This document shows positions 6,992-14,600 of a stretch of 16,765 nucleotides of DNA, in pieces (the stretch's first letter is position 1; each line of letters starts with the position of its first letter). The notes under the pieces were generated by a model. The model searched no databases. It had not been told where the DNA came from and saw only the letters and a program-made list of their open reading frames with translations. The DNA is from an uncultured Candidatus Melainabacteria bacterium. GTDB lineage: Bacteria; Cyanobacteriota; Vampirovibrionia; Gastranaerophilales; Gastranaerophilaceae. Location: the NCBI GenBank assembly GCA_937898445.1, contig CALEJY010000135.1, positions 1 to 16,765 on the forward strand, written 5' to 3'. The translations under genes and the position numbers were made by a program.

Positions 6992-8353
6992 TTAATTATT
7001 TAAGCTGTGAATTGGTGCAGGAATTCTTCCTCCACGACGAACAAATCCAGCCGACGACAATTTATTTACTGACATTATAGGAGCTTTGCCTAATAAACCG
7101 CCATATATAACTTCATCTCCTATATTCTTTCCCACAACTGGGATAATTCTAACCGCAGTTGTCTTTTTGTTAATCATTCCGATAGCCATTTCATCGGCAA
7201 TAATACCTGCAATTGTTTCAACAGGCGTATCTCCCGGAATTGCAATCATATCTAAGCCAACGGAACAAACTGATGTCATAGCTTCTAATTTGTCAAAAGT
7301 CAAATATCCGTTTGATGCAGCTTCAATCATGCCCGCATCTTCTGAAACAGGAATAAATGCACCTGACAACCCTCCAACATGAGAGCTTGCCATAATGCCA
7401 CCTTTTTTTACTGCATCATTTAGCATTGCAAGTGCAGCGGTTGTTCCGTGCGCACCGGCATGTTCCAAACCCATTGCCTGAAAAATTCCGGCAACACTGT
7501 CTCCGATTGCAGGTGTTGGAGCTAATGACAAATCAATTACTCCAAAAGGGACACCTAAGCGTTTTGCAAGCTTTCTACCTACAAGTTCGCCTGTTGATGT
7601 GATTTTATAAGCTATTTGCTTGATTTTATTTGCTAAAGCACTCAAATCTTCATCTTTACCTAAAGCATCTACTGCTGCTCTTACAACACCAGGTCCTGAA
7701 ACTCCGACATTCAATGCACATTCCGGTTCGCCAACTCCACAAAATGCACCGGCCATAAATGGATTATCACCAGGAGTGTTGCAGAATACTACTAATTTTG
7801 CAGCACCAATTCCGTCTTGTTCTTTTGTTAATTCTGCGGATTTTTTAACAATTTCAGCCATTTTTAAAACAGCATCCATATTAATTCCGGCTTTTGATGA
7901 TGCAACGTTAATTGAAGAACATAACCTTTCGGTTTGTGCTAAAGCTTCTGGAATGCTTTCGATTAACAATTTGTCGCCTTTAGTCATGCCTTTTTCTACC
8001 AATGCTGAATATCCGCCGACAAAGTTAACACCAACATCTTTTGCCGCTCTATCAAGAGTTTTGGCAATTTTTACATAATCAGGATTTTTGCAAGATTCGC
8101 CGACAATAGAAATCGGTGTAACAGAAATTCTTTTATTTACAATCGGAATAGAATAGTCGTTTTCAAACTCGTTTGCGTATTCAACCAAATTCCCTGCATA
8201 TTTTGTAATTTTGTTATAAATGTTTTCGCAAACAACGTCAATATCGCTATCTGCGCAATCTCTCAAACTTATCGCCATAGTAACCGTACGAATATCAAGG
8301 TTATATAGCTTAATCATATTAATCGTTTCAAGTATTAAATCTTCATTTAGCAT
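6992..8353 (-). CDS. UPF0210 / PFL-family protein (DUF711)
   Basis: A 453-residue member of the widespread UPF0210 (DUF711) family, which resembles the pyruvate formate-lyase/ribonucleotide reductase barrel but lacks an assigned reaction. Family-like glycine-rich stretches are clear: GDNPFMAGAFCGVGEPECALNVG and GPGVVRAAV in the middle, then GLEHAGAHGTTAALAMLNDAVKKGG and SSHVGGLSGAFIPVSEDAGM. Length is standard. In many genomes the gene is preceded by a small ACT-domain partner (UPF0237); none is present here. Instead its ATG overlaps the 3' end of the MotB-like gene by 11 bases, so translation is coupled to a membrane stator, an unusual context. The nearest upstream GGAG is about 13 bases from the ATG, which fits coupling rather than independent initiation. 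Family assignment is firm; role unknown. Confidence 0.9.
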   Translation of the reverse strand: MLNEDLILETINMIKLYNLDIRTVTMAISLRDCADSDIDVVCENIYNKITKYAGNLVEYANEFENDYSIPIVNKRISVTPISIVGESCKNPDYVKIAKTLDRAAKDVGVNFVGGYSALVEKGMTKGDKLLIESIPEALAQTERLCSSINVASSKAGINMDAVLKMAEIVKKSAELTKEQDGIGAAKLVVFCNTPGDNPFMAGAFCGVGEPECALNVGVSGPGVVRAAVDALGKDEDLSALANKIKQIAYKITSTGELVGRKLAKRLGVPFGVIDLSLAPTPAIGDSVAGIFQAMGLEHAGAHGTTAALAMLNDAVKKGGIMASSHVGGLSGAFIPVSEDAGMIEAASNGYLTFDKLEAMTSVCSVGLDMIAIPGDTPVETIAGIIADEMAIGMINKKTTAVRIIPVVGKNIGDEVIYGGLLGKAPIMSVNKLSSAGFVRRGGRIPAPIHSLNN

Positions 8354-9050
8354 TTAATGTTTGTACTCCGTGAAATATAACTTCTGTTACATCTAGTTTT
8401 TTAACTTTCAAACGCATTTCTACACGTCTGCTTTTGTTGTAATCTTCTTTTCCGCTAACCAAAATCGGGTCTGAATAGCTTTTGCCCTCTACAACAAGCA
8501 TTTTTCTTAATTTTGGACTATATTGCTTGTTATATCCTGTTTTGAACATATAATTTGCAACTGCATTAGCACGAGCAATACTCAATTCCATATTTTTCAT
8601 ATATTCAATATCAGGATTATTAATTCCTGCAAAAGTGTGACTGTCTGTGTGGCCTTGAATGATAATGTTTTCGATTTCATCTACCAATTCTTTTTTAGAA
8701 AAAATTGTGTTGATATAAATTGGAACAAGTTTGTCTAAATAAGCTTTCCCTTTTGGAGAAAGGTTGTAACTTCCCAATTCAAAAAGCTCCATATCAGAGA
8801 TTTTTACATCTCCGCTCATTTCATCAACCTGAGCATCAATATTAGCTTTTTTCAAATTTTCGATTAACTCTTTATTAACCTCAATCTGTTGTTTTTTCTG
8901 TTCAAGAGATTGTTGAGTAAAACCGGTCATTGCAAGAACAAACAACGTCATAAAGATAATTGCCAAACCTAACAAAAGGTCAGCCATTGTTGTCCAGAAA
9001 ATATTGTTATCACTCTCTGCTGCCGGTGCTTTTCTTGCTTTTAAGCCCAT
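8343..9050 (-). CDS. MotB/ZorB-like stator with OmpA peptidoglycan-binding domain
   Basis: A 235-residue membrane protein. After a basic N-terminus there is one transmembrane helix (about residues 17-44) carrying an aspartate, D24, in TTMADLLLGL, at the place of the proton-binding Asp of MotB and ZorB. A short coiled-coil-like stretch (about 46-68) leads to an OmpA/MotB domain (about 85-215) with the peptidoglycan-binding pattern GHTDS (133-137), ELSIARANAV (155-164) and NKSRRVEMRL (205-214). It should anchor to the wall and form an ion channel with the MotA-like protein encoded just upstream. The start is ATG at 9050 with GGAGG (9056-9060) five bases away; an in-frame TTG at 9062 is rejected because it would put that site inside the gene. 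ExbD/TolR are less likely because they lack an OmpA domain. Confidence 0.85.
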   Translation of the reverse strand: MGLKARKAPAAESDNNIFWTTMADLLLGLAIIFMTLFVLAMTGFTQQSLEQKKQQIEVNKELIENLKKANIDAQVDEMSGDVKISDMELFELGSYNLSPKGKAYLDKLVPIYINTIFSKKELVDEIENIIIQGHTDSHTFAGINNPDIEYMKNMELSIARANAVANYMFKTGYNKQYSPKLRKMLVVEGKSYSDPILVSGKEDYNKSRRVEMRLKVKKLDVTEVIFHGVQTLNAK

Positions 9051-9065
9051 ATCTTCCTCCAAACG

Positions 9066-9971
9066 TTAGAACAAGTCATCAACGTCATCTCCCTTACCTT
9101 TTTTAGCAACTTCTTTCATGCTCTTATTCACTTCATTCAACCCAAAGATAAGGTTTTCAAGATATGGAACAAGGTTACTAGCGATACCTGAATCTAATGC
9201 AGCTTTGAACTGTTGTGGCATAGCAGTAATCAAGTTTGAAACAGAGTTGTTTTGAATTTTTGTTTCTTTCAAAAGCTCAAGCAAGAACTTTTCAGAAGAA
9301 ATATTATCAAACAGTTTTCCCATCAAATCTTCGCATTTTGAAAGCGGAATTTTGCATAATTGTTGGAAAGTAATTCTTTCAAACATCAAGAATAACAATG
9401 AAGAACCTACCGCAATAACTGATACCAAAGCGGCAGTCTGCATTGATGACATCAAACCTGCAACTGATGCTATAGTTTTTTCTTGTGATGAAAAGTCAAT
9501 CTTACCGAATGCAATTGCGATGTTTAAGAACGTAAACAACGGACCAAAACCGGTTAATACAGTTGGAACTGTTTGCAAGAATTTGTTATTAAATTTTGAT
9601 GTAACCAATGTTTCTTCGTTAAAGAAATACAACGGATCAACTGTTGTTTGAATATTTTGAACGGTTGAAGAAACTTCTTTGTAAGTCAAATCGTTATTTC
9701 TACCCTTCAAGGCAATTGATTCAGAAAAAACAAGAGTGTTTTTAAATTCTAACCACGCACCTGATACATAAGGGTTTGCGCTCATCCACTCATCAATTTC
9801 TTTAAATCGAAAATTCAAATCTGTTTTTCTGAAGTTTGAAATAAAAGCCAAAAATATTTTTAAATTTTTATTTACATAAACATAATTCTTTGCACAATAG
9901 ATAATTGAGAACAAGAACGTAAAAAGTACAATTAGGATAGGAATATCTGTAAATATATGTAATAAGCTCAT
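9066..9971 (-). CDS. MotA/TolQ/ExbB-family proton-channel subunit, ZorA-like
   Basis: A 301-residue inner-membrane protein, predicted partner of the MotB-like stator. There are three likely transmembrane helices: about residues 10-33, 135-156 (VPTVLTGFGPLFTFLNIAIAF) and 176-198. A long cytoplasmic segment lies between the first two and a roughly 100-residue cytoplasmic tail ends in KGKGDDVDDLF. The P-TVLTGFGPLFTF stretch in the second helix is the MotA/TolQ/ZorA family core. The three-helix plan is closer to TolQ, ExbB and ZorA than to four-helix flagellar MotA, yet the partner is MotB-like, the combination seen in Zorya ZorAB. The tail is much shorter than the long tail of characterised ZorA. 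GGAGAG lies just before the ATG, and the promoter is immediately upstream. First gene of a five-gene operon. Confidence 0.8.
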   Translation of the reverse strand: MSLLHIFTDIPILIVLFTFLFSIIYCAKNYVYVNKNLKIFLAFISNFRKTDLNFRFKEIDEWMSANPYVSGAWLEFKNTLVFSESIALKGRNNDLTYKEVSSTVQNIQTTVDPLYFFNEETLVTSKFNNKFLQTVPTVLTGFGPLFTFLNIAIAFGKIDFSSQEKTIASVAGLMSSMQTAALVSVIAVGSSLLFLMFERITFQQLCKIPLSKCEDLMGKLFDNISSEKFLLELLKETKIQNNSVSNLITAMPQQFKAALDSGIASNLVPYLENLIFGLNEVNKSMKEVAKKGKGDDVDDLF

Positions 9972-9995
9972 TAATCTCTCCGTTTCTTAATGAAA

Positions 9996-10024
9996 ATTAT
10001 ATCATAACAAACGGATTTGGGCAA
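9996..10024 (-). promoter_or_regulatory. Promoter of the stator operon
   Basis: On the minus strand, TTGCCC (10019-10024), 17 bp, then a perfect TATAAT (9996-10001) preceded by TGA, making an extended -10. The leader would be about 18 bases, containing GGAGAG. A single strong promoter here fits the five tightly packed genes below it. Confidence 0.72.
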
Positions 10025-10078
10025 GCATATCGCACATTTTACAAGTAAAAATACCCTATTATATGTATTTTGAGAATA

Positions 10079-11455
10079 TTAAAATGCGTCTGTTTTGATT
10101 GGGTTTTTGAATTTTGTAATATTGCCTTGAAATAAAAGTTTAACCGTTCCGACAGAACCGTTTCTGTGTTTTGCAATAATAATTTCGGATTCACCCTTAG
10201 ATTGTGCCTTAGCTGCGATTTCTTCTTCGCCATCTTCGGCTTTGCGATAATATTCATCACGATAAATAAACATTACAATGTCGGCATCCTGTTCGATTGA
10301 ACCTGATTCTCTCAAGTCTGAAAGCATTGGGCGTTTATCTGTTCTTGATTCTACCGCACGAGATAACTGTGAAAGCGCAATTACCGGAACATCAAGTTCT
10401 TTTGCAAGAATTTTCAAACCTCTGGAAATCGCAGAAATCTGTTGCATACGATCTTCTTTTCCTGAACTTTCCATCAATTGCAAATAGTCGATTAGGATTA
10501 AACCTAAATCCTTTTCTTGCATTTTTAATCTACGACATTTCGCTCTGATATCGGTCAATGTACAACCTGATGTATCATCAATATAAATCGGAGCTTGCGC
10601 AAAAGAGTTCATTGCTGTTGCCAATTTTTCCCAGTCTTTGCTCTGCATATTACCGGTCTTAACCCTTTGTGAATCAATTTCTGCCTCAGAACAAAGCATA
10701 CGTTGCATCAACTGGTCTTTTGACATTTCAAGAGAGAATATCGCAACAGGAACTTTTGCTTTCAGTGCGACATTTTGCGCAATGTTTAATGCAAAAGCTG
10801 TTTTACCCATCGCAGGGCGGGCTGCAAGGATAATTAAGTCAGATTTTTGCAAACCATTTAAAATCGCATCCAATTCGTAGAAATCCGTTGGTACACCTGT
10901 CAATTCATCTTTGTGTTCGTAACGGTATTCAATCTTTTCATAAGTGTTTAAAACCAAATCTTTTACGTGTACCAAATCCGAAGTCGCTTTTTTGGAAGCT
11001 ATGTCAAATATAAGTTTTTCGGCATAATCCAGTGATTGATCAATCGGATTTACATCGTATCCAAAAGATACTATTTCAGAACCTGCGTTGATTAAGGCTC
11101 TTTTAATTGCTTTTTCTTGAACAATTTTGGCGTAATATTCGATATTGGAAGTTGTGATTGTTTTGTAGCATAAATCGTTTACAAATGCACGACCACCAAT
11201 TGTTTCCAACTTTTGATTGTAGCTCAAAACGTCAGAAACTGATACGATATCAATTCTTTCATTCGTGTTGAACAATTGCAACATGGCATCATAAATATGT
11301 CTGTGCGCCGGTTTATAAAAACTCTCCGGTTTCAAAATTTCTACAACTTTTGTAATCACGTTCGGATTAACTAAAATCGCACCAAGTACCGCTTCTTCCG
11401 CCTCTATGTTTTGCGGAAGCATTCCTAAATTGTTTTCTTTTTCTTTTACTGCCAT
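10079..11455 (-). CDS. dnaB: Replicative DNA helicase DnaB
   Basis: A 458-residue hexameric replicative helicase that unwinds DNA at the fork and recruits primase. The N-terminal DnaB domain includes NIEAEEAVLGAIL (about residues 16-28) and is joined by a linker to the RecA-like C-terminal ATPase. Walker A is ARPAMGKT (ending near residue 219), the Walker B region is LILIDYLQLM (about 319-328), and the downstream motifs SQLSRAVE, LSDLRESGSIEQDAD and IIAKHRNG (with the arginine-finger region near R430) are all present. The start is ATG at 11455 with AGGAGA at 11462-11467 six bases upstream; an in-frame GTG at 11482 would include that site and is rejected. No intein or frameshift is seen. It is divergent from cinA and lies upstream of, but apart from, the stator operon. 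Confidence 0.97.
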   Translation of the reverse strand: MAVKEKENNLGMLPQNIEAEEAVLGAILVNPNVITKVVEILKPESFYKPAHRHIYDAMLQLFNTNERIDIVSVSDVLSYNQKLETIGGRAFVNDLCYKTITTSNIEYYAKIVQEKAIKRALINAGSEIVSFGYDVNPIDQSLDYAEKLIFDIASKKATSDLVHVKDLVLNTYEKIEYRYEHKDELTGVPTDFYELDAILNGLQKSDLIILAARPAMGKTAFALNIAQNVALKAKVPVAIFSLEMSKDQLMQRMLCSEAEIDSQRVKTGNMQSKDWEKLATAMNSFAQAPIYIDDTSGCTLTDIRAKCRRLKMQEKDLGLILIDYLQLMESSGKEDRMQQISAISRGLKILAKELDVPVIALSQLSRAVESRTDKRPMLSDLRESGSIEQDADIVMFIYRDEYYRKAEDGEEEIAAKAQSKGESEIIIAKHRNGSVGTVKLLFQGNITKFKNPIKTDAF

Positions 11456-11542
11456 GCTTGTTCTCCTAAAAACATGATACACAAAAAATAAATTTGCATG
11501 CTAATTATTGACAAAATCGTTTCATTATTCAAAACTTAAATT

Positions 11543-12067
11543 ATGAAAAAATCAATTATGAACTTAAAAGCTTTTATTTTGAGCTTAAAATCAAAAACAC
11601 CCGAAAAAATTTCTAAAATCTTGTTAAGAGAAGCATTACAAATATCTTCTGCAGAATCTTGCACAGGAGGCTTAATCAGTTCGAGATTAACTGATGTTTC
11701 AGGAAGTTCTGCGTATGTAAAAATGAATTTTGTAACTTATTCAAACGAGGCAAAACATAAAATTTTGAATGTTTCACAAGAAACTCTTGAGACTTACGGT
11801 GCAGTGAGTGAACAGTGCGCAAGAGAGATGGCACAAGGACTTTTGCAACTGACAAAAAGCGATATCGTAATTTGTACAACTGGAGTTGCTGGTCCTACCG
11901 GAAGTGAAAGAAAACCGGTTGGCTTGATGTATGCAGCTTGCGGATATAACGACAAAATCACAGTGAAAGAATTTAATTTGAATAAAAATTATTCACGAAA
12001 AAATATGAAATTTATGTTCTCGGAAGAAGCCCTAAAATTTGTCTTAGAAACAATACAGGACAAATAA
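11543..12067 (+). CDS. pncC: CinA C-terminal-type nicotinamide-nucleotide amidohydrolase
   Basis: A 174-residue stand-alone CinA C-terminal domain, the PncC enzyme type that deamidates nicotinamide mononucleotide to nicotinate mononucleotide in pyridine-nucleotide recycling. The characteristic motifs are SAESCTGGLISSRLT (residues 36-50, with the catalytic serine in ESCTGG), FVTYSNEAKHKIL (63-75), YGAVSEQ (85-91), TGVAGPTGSE (113-122) and KPVGLMYAA. The N-terminal COG1058 half of full CinA is absent, as in E. coli-type short forms. The ATG at 11543 has no clear Shine-Dalgarno sequence; a second in-frame ATG lies 15 bases on, so the start is slightly uncertain. A TTGACA at 11508-11513 might be its -35, but no good -10 follows. 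Divergent from dnaB. Confidence 0.88.
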   Translation: MKKSIMNLKAFILSLKSKTPEKISKILLREALQISSAESCTGGLISSRLTDVSGSSAYVKMNFVTYSNEAKHKILNVSQETLETYGAVSEQCAREMAQGLLQLTKSDIVICTTGVAGPTGSERKPVGLMYAACGYNDKITVKEFNLNKNYSRKNMKFMFSEEALKFVLETIQDK

Positions 12068-12080
12068 GATTTCAAAATAG

Positions 12081-12090
12081 TCCAATTGGA
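12081..12090. promoter_or_regulatory. Palindrome upstream of the second small Xre gene
   Basis: TCCAATTGGA is a perfect 10-bp palindrome between cinA and the Xre gene. A GATATC lies at 12112-12117, and near-inverted TACTTATA (12091-12098) and TATAAGGTA (12119-12127) flank it. These could be operator sites for the regulator encoded next, which is inference only. Confidence 0.25.
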
Positions 12091-12149
12091 TACTTATAAA
12101 TTACCCTACAGGATATCTATAAGGTACAAGCATTATTTCCAAAAAACTG

Positions 12150-12155
12150 TAAAAT
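12150..12155 (+). promoter_or_regulatory. -10 element of the second small Xre gene (leaderless arrangement)
   Basis: TAAAAT ends exactly six bases before the ATG at 12162, the same spacing as at 260-265 before the NUDIX gene. A GGAG (12156-12159) is present but only two bases from the ATG, too close for normal use. Confidence 0.4.
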
Positions 12156-12161
12156 GGAGAT

Positions 12162-12380
12162 ATGTATAATGAGCAGGATATTTTAAAACAGTTTGGCAGA
12201 AACGTTAAAGCAGAAAGGGTTCGAAAAGGATACTCACAAGAAGCTCTTGCGGAAAAAATCGGAGTTAATCGAGAATATATCAGCCGAATTGAACGAGGTA
12301 TGCAAAATATGTCACTTGCCAGAATTACAATTCTTGCCAATTTTTTGGAAACAGATATAAATAACCTATTGAGGTTTTAA
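12162..12380 (+). CDS. Small Xre/Cro-type helix-turn-helix regulator
   Basis: A 72-residue single-domain HTH protein. KGYSQEALAEKIGV (residues 22-35) is the second helix and turn, and NREYISRIERG (36-46) the recognition helix. It closes with the family's FLETDINNLL helix. It is paralogous to the regulator at 23-247 and has the same plan. Arginines in the recognition helix (R37, R42, R45) suggest good DNA contact. It stands alone between cinA and a convergent helical-repeat gene whose stop lies two bases from its own, leaving no room for a terminator between them. Palindromes upstream may be its operator. Domain call secure; target unknown. Confidence 0.88.
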   Translation: MYNEQDILKQFGRNVKAERVRKGYSQEALAEKIGVNREYISRIERGMQNMSLARITILANFLETDINNLLRF

Positions 12381-12382
12381 AA

Positions 12383-13294
12383 CTATTTCATAATGATTTC
12401 TGCCATAACTTCTGGGAATTGGTTCATTAAAATATCTGCAAATTTTTCCGTATCAATCTGTGTAATTACAATTGACAACAAATCATTTGGCAATTCTGTA
12501 ATCATATTTTGAATATATTCAGGATCAATAACAGACATAGCCTTAACAACTTCCGGTTGTTGTTTTTCACGGTTAATTACTTTTGTATAAGCATCTGCAT
12601 CAAACAACTGAAACCATTCTTCGTGTTCTTTACCTAAAGATAATACCAATTGTTGTTTTTGAGTTGGTTGAAAAGCTTTCAAAGCATCTTGATATTCCAA
12701 CGGATTAAGTTCTCCGAATTTTTTTGCTAAATCAATACTATCTTGTCCTTCTTGAGCTTCGCCTGTAATTTGTTCTAACACTTGTGCAACGTATTCTTCA
12801 GGGATAGATTGCATGTGTTTTAAAATCTTGTTTTTGTCGATATCGTGACTGGTTAAAAATTTGTCCAATTGTTCTTCCGGCAAAAGTTGAACAATTTCCT
12901 CTTTAGAAAACATTTGAAAAACAGTATTTACCAACTGTTCAGCCGGAAGTGCTTCTAACATCTTCATTAATTTGTCTTCTGTAAAAAAGTATAATCCTTG
13001 CAAAAGATCGCTTTCTTCCATTTCCGGTAAAAAAGTTTGTAATTGTTGAGCGGACATTTCTCGCAAAATCATATATTTGTTGTTTGTGTCTGCAAGGTCA
13101 AACAATTCCATAACAAGGCTTGTATTAGTTGTCAATTCTTGCGCAAGTTCAATTGCTTGTTGGTTACCTTGAGCGGCTTCTGCCTCAATGATTTCATCAA
13201 CAGACATATTTGCATATTTTTCTTCAAAAGTGACCTTGCTAATATGCAAAATGTTTTGTAAATATTCAAGATTAGAATCAATAACTAAACTCAT
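12383..13294 (-). CDS. Helical-repeat protein of unknown function (MgtE-N/FliG-like repeats)
   Basis: A 303-residue, acidic, glutamine-rich, all-helical protein with no cysteine, signal peptide or membrane segment. It has repeating short helical units of the kind LP-E-L---L, for example EMSAQQLQTFLPEMEESDLL, MLEALPAEQLVNTVF, KEEIVQLLPEEQLDKFL, MQSIPEEYVAQVL and ITELPNDLLSIVI. This resembles the superhelical repeats of the MgtE N-terminal domain and the armadillo-like part of FliG, but without the CBS or membrane domains of MgtE. It could be a scaffold or a free-standing regulator. AGGAG lies about four bases before the ATG. It is monocistronic or follows hipA on the same strand after an 81-base gap. 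I do not recognise the gene, and the repeat call rests on eye inspection. Confidence 0.65.
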   Translation of the reverse strand: MSLVIDSNLEYLQNILHISKVTFEEKYANMSVDEIIEAEAAQGNQQAIELAQELTTNTSLVMELFDLADTNNKYMILREMSAQQLQTFLPEMEESDLLQGLYFFTEDKLMKMLEALPAEQLVNTVFQMFSKEEIVQLLPEEQLDKFLTSHDIDKNKILKHMQSIPEEYVAQVLEQITGEAQEGQDSIDLAKKFGELNPLEYQDALKAFQPTQKQQLVLSLGKEHEEWFQLFDADAYTKVINREKQQPEVVKAMSVIDPEYIQNMITELPNDLLSIVITQIDTEKFADILMNQFPEVMAEIIMK

Positions 13295-13375
13295 AATACT
13301 CCTGTATATATACTAAAATATAATACGGCTCAAGATTTCAAAAACTTTAATGATTGTAACCTTTTGTAATAAAAT

Positions 13376-14596
13376 CTAAAAATCTTGTTTGAGGTTGCGA
13401 GTACAATTTTTTACAACAATATTAAAAATATCATTACCTATAGTGTTTTCAATTTCGGTTGAAACTTCTTTGACAATATCTGGTAAAATTTCGCACTGAT
13501 TTTTCAATACTTTTTTTAATTGAGTATAACTTATTCCAATATCTTTTGCCATTTTTTCAAAATGTCTTAGATAAATTTTATTTGGCTCATAGTAACCACC
13601 AATTTTCATTGCCATTTTGTTGTTCAAATTTGGGTACGCTTCTGTACATAAAATATCGTAAGCTGGTGCAAAAATAGTATCATTGTTTTTATACAAAATG
13701 GAAAAATTCTTGCCATGCGCATCATTATTGCCAATCAGGTAATTAAATATCATCAACTCAACAAACTGTTTTATTGATACTGCGGGTCTTGTTGTCTTTT
13801 TTAATATTTCAATACATCGTTTAAAATCTACCCCACCTTCTATTTGATATTTGTAAGCACTCGGAATATTTGAAGCTTGACAAAAATCTTCTTGATGTAT
13901 TCTCTTGATTTGCTCATCTTTAATTTCTCTATCATATCTTTCAACTAAAAAATATTTTGTATTATTAGCTTGCCCGATTTGGATATTCGAAATTTTAATT
14001 CCTAATTTTTCTGCAACTTTCATACAAATATATTCATTTTCAATAGTTTCTTTATAGTCTTTAATTGCAGGTTTCAAAATATGTGTAGATGGTACGTCGT
14101 CTTGCGGAATAGCGATTTTTTTATCAATGACAACTATAGCCGTTTTATCTTGCGCTCCGGCAAGTGATAATCTCTTATCTGAGCCGGAAGCTAAAGGCTT
14201 TTTAGGTAATTCGTTTATATATTTTTCTAATTCATCATCTGATAAAATAGTTCCGTCTATATCATAAAATTCTTTCAAATCCGATGGAATATCTTCAAAA
14301 AAGGCAACTGCACCGGCACAATCATAGCCAATTGCGTTAAGTAATGAAAAATCATTTTTTGGATTAATTCCATATTTTTTTCCGATCGCAACTCTAACTT
14401 GTTCACCTTCCGGCAAAAGCCCATTAAAAAAGCCACGACACGCTTTGTTCGAAAAAATTTCTTCTCTAAGTGGCAAGCTTAATGACAATTTTTGTTTTGC
14501 ATTTGAGTTATATTTAAAACAAAATCCACCGTTATCATCTTTAGACAAAACACCAACAAAATCTTTATTTAAAAACACATTCAATGAATTTTTCAC
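13376..14596 (-). CDS. hipA: HipA-type serine/threonine kinase toxin
   Basis: A 406-residue HipA, the toxin of the HipBA module; in E. coli HipA phosphorylates glutamyl-tRNA synthetase and induces dormancy and persistence. The N-terminal region (about residues 1-100) carries GFFNGLLPEGEQVR. The glycine-rich loop RLSLAGAQDKTA (142-153) includes S144, the place of the autophosphorylated Ser150 of E. coli. The catalytic motif is NYLIGNNDAHGKNFSI (285-300, D292), and the metal-binding motif is APAYDIL (310-316, D314). All key kinase residues are present, so it looks active. The start is GTG, four bases after the hipB stop, with AAGGA inside the end of hipB, so translation is coupled and probably weaker than that of hipB. 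Slightly short against E. coli (440), but complete. Confidence 0.93.
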   Translation of the reverse strand: MKNSLNVFLNKDFVGVLSKDDNGGFCFKYNSNAKQKLSLSLPLREEIFSNKACRGFFNGLLPEGEQVRVAIGKKYGINPKNDFSLLNAIGYDCAGAVAFFEDIPSDLKEFYDIDGTILSDDELEKYINELPKKPLASGSDKRLSLAGAQDKTAIVVIDKKIAIPQDDVPSTHILKPAIKDYKETIENEYICMKVAEKLGIKISNIQIGQANNTKYFLVERYDREIKDEQIKRIHQEDFCQASNIPSAYKYQIEGGVDFKRCIEILKKTTRPAVSIKQFVELMIFNYLIGNNDAHGKNFSILYKNNDTIFAPAYDILCTEAYPNLNNKMAMKIGGYYEPNKIYLRHFEKMAKDIGISYTQLKKVLKNQCEILPDIVKEVSTEIENTIGNDIFNIVVKNCTRNLKQDF

Positions 14597-14600
14597 TTAA

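Noticed and set aside
7620..8078. Long open frame antisense to the UPF0210 gene
   Set aside because: It lies wholly within a confidently identified gene on the other strand, has no recognisable domain and is rich in residues typical of antisense reading.
9051..9062. TTG-started extension of the MotB-like gene
   Set aside because: It would place the GGAGG site inside the coding region; the ATG at 9050 fits better.
8343..9971. Flagellar MotAB or canonical Zorya system
   Set aside because: The MotA-like protein has three rather than four membrane helices and there are no flagellar genes; ZorC, ZorD and ZorE are absent, and the ZorA tail is short. Only a ZorAB-like label is supported.
10047..10071. 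AAAATAC/GTATTTT hairpin after dnaB as a terminator
   Set aside because: The 7-bp stem contains only one G-C pair and would be very weak; not enough to call.
11456..11482. GTG-started extension of dnaB
   Set aside because: The AGGAGA site lies within it, six bases before the ATG at 11455, and DnaB proteins usually start near the latter.
11508..11513. Consensus TTGACA as a cinA promoter
   Set aside because: No acceptable -10 lies 15-19 bp downstream, so it is left unannotated.
13331..13387. CAAGATTT/AAATCTTG inverted repeat spanning the hipA 3' end
   Set aside because: The arms are 8 bp with a 41-base loop and no T-tract; likely chance in AT-rich DNA.
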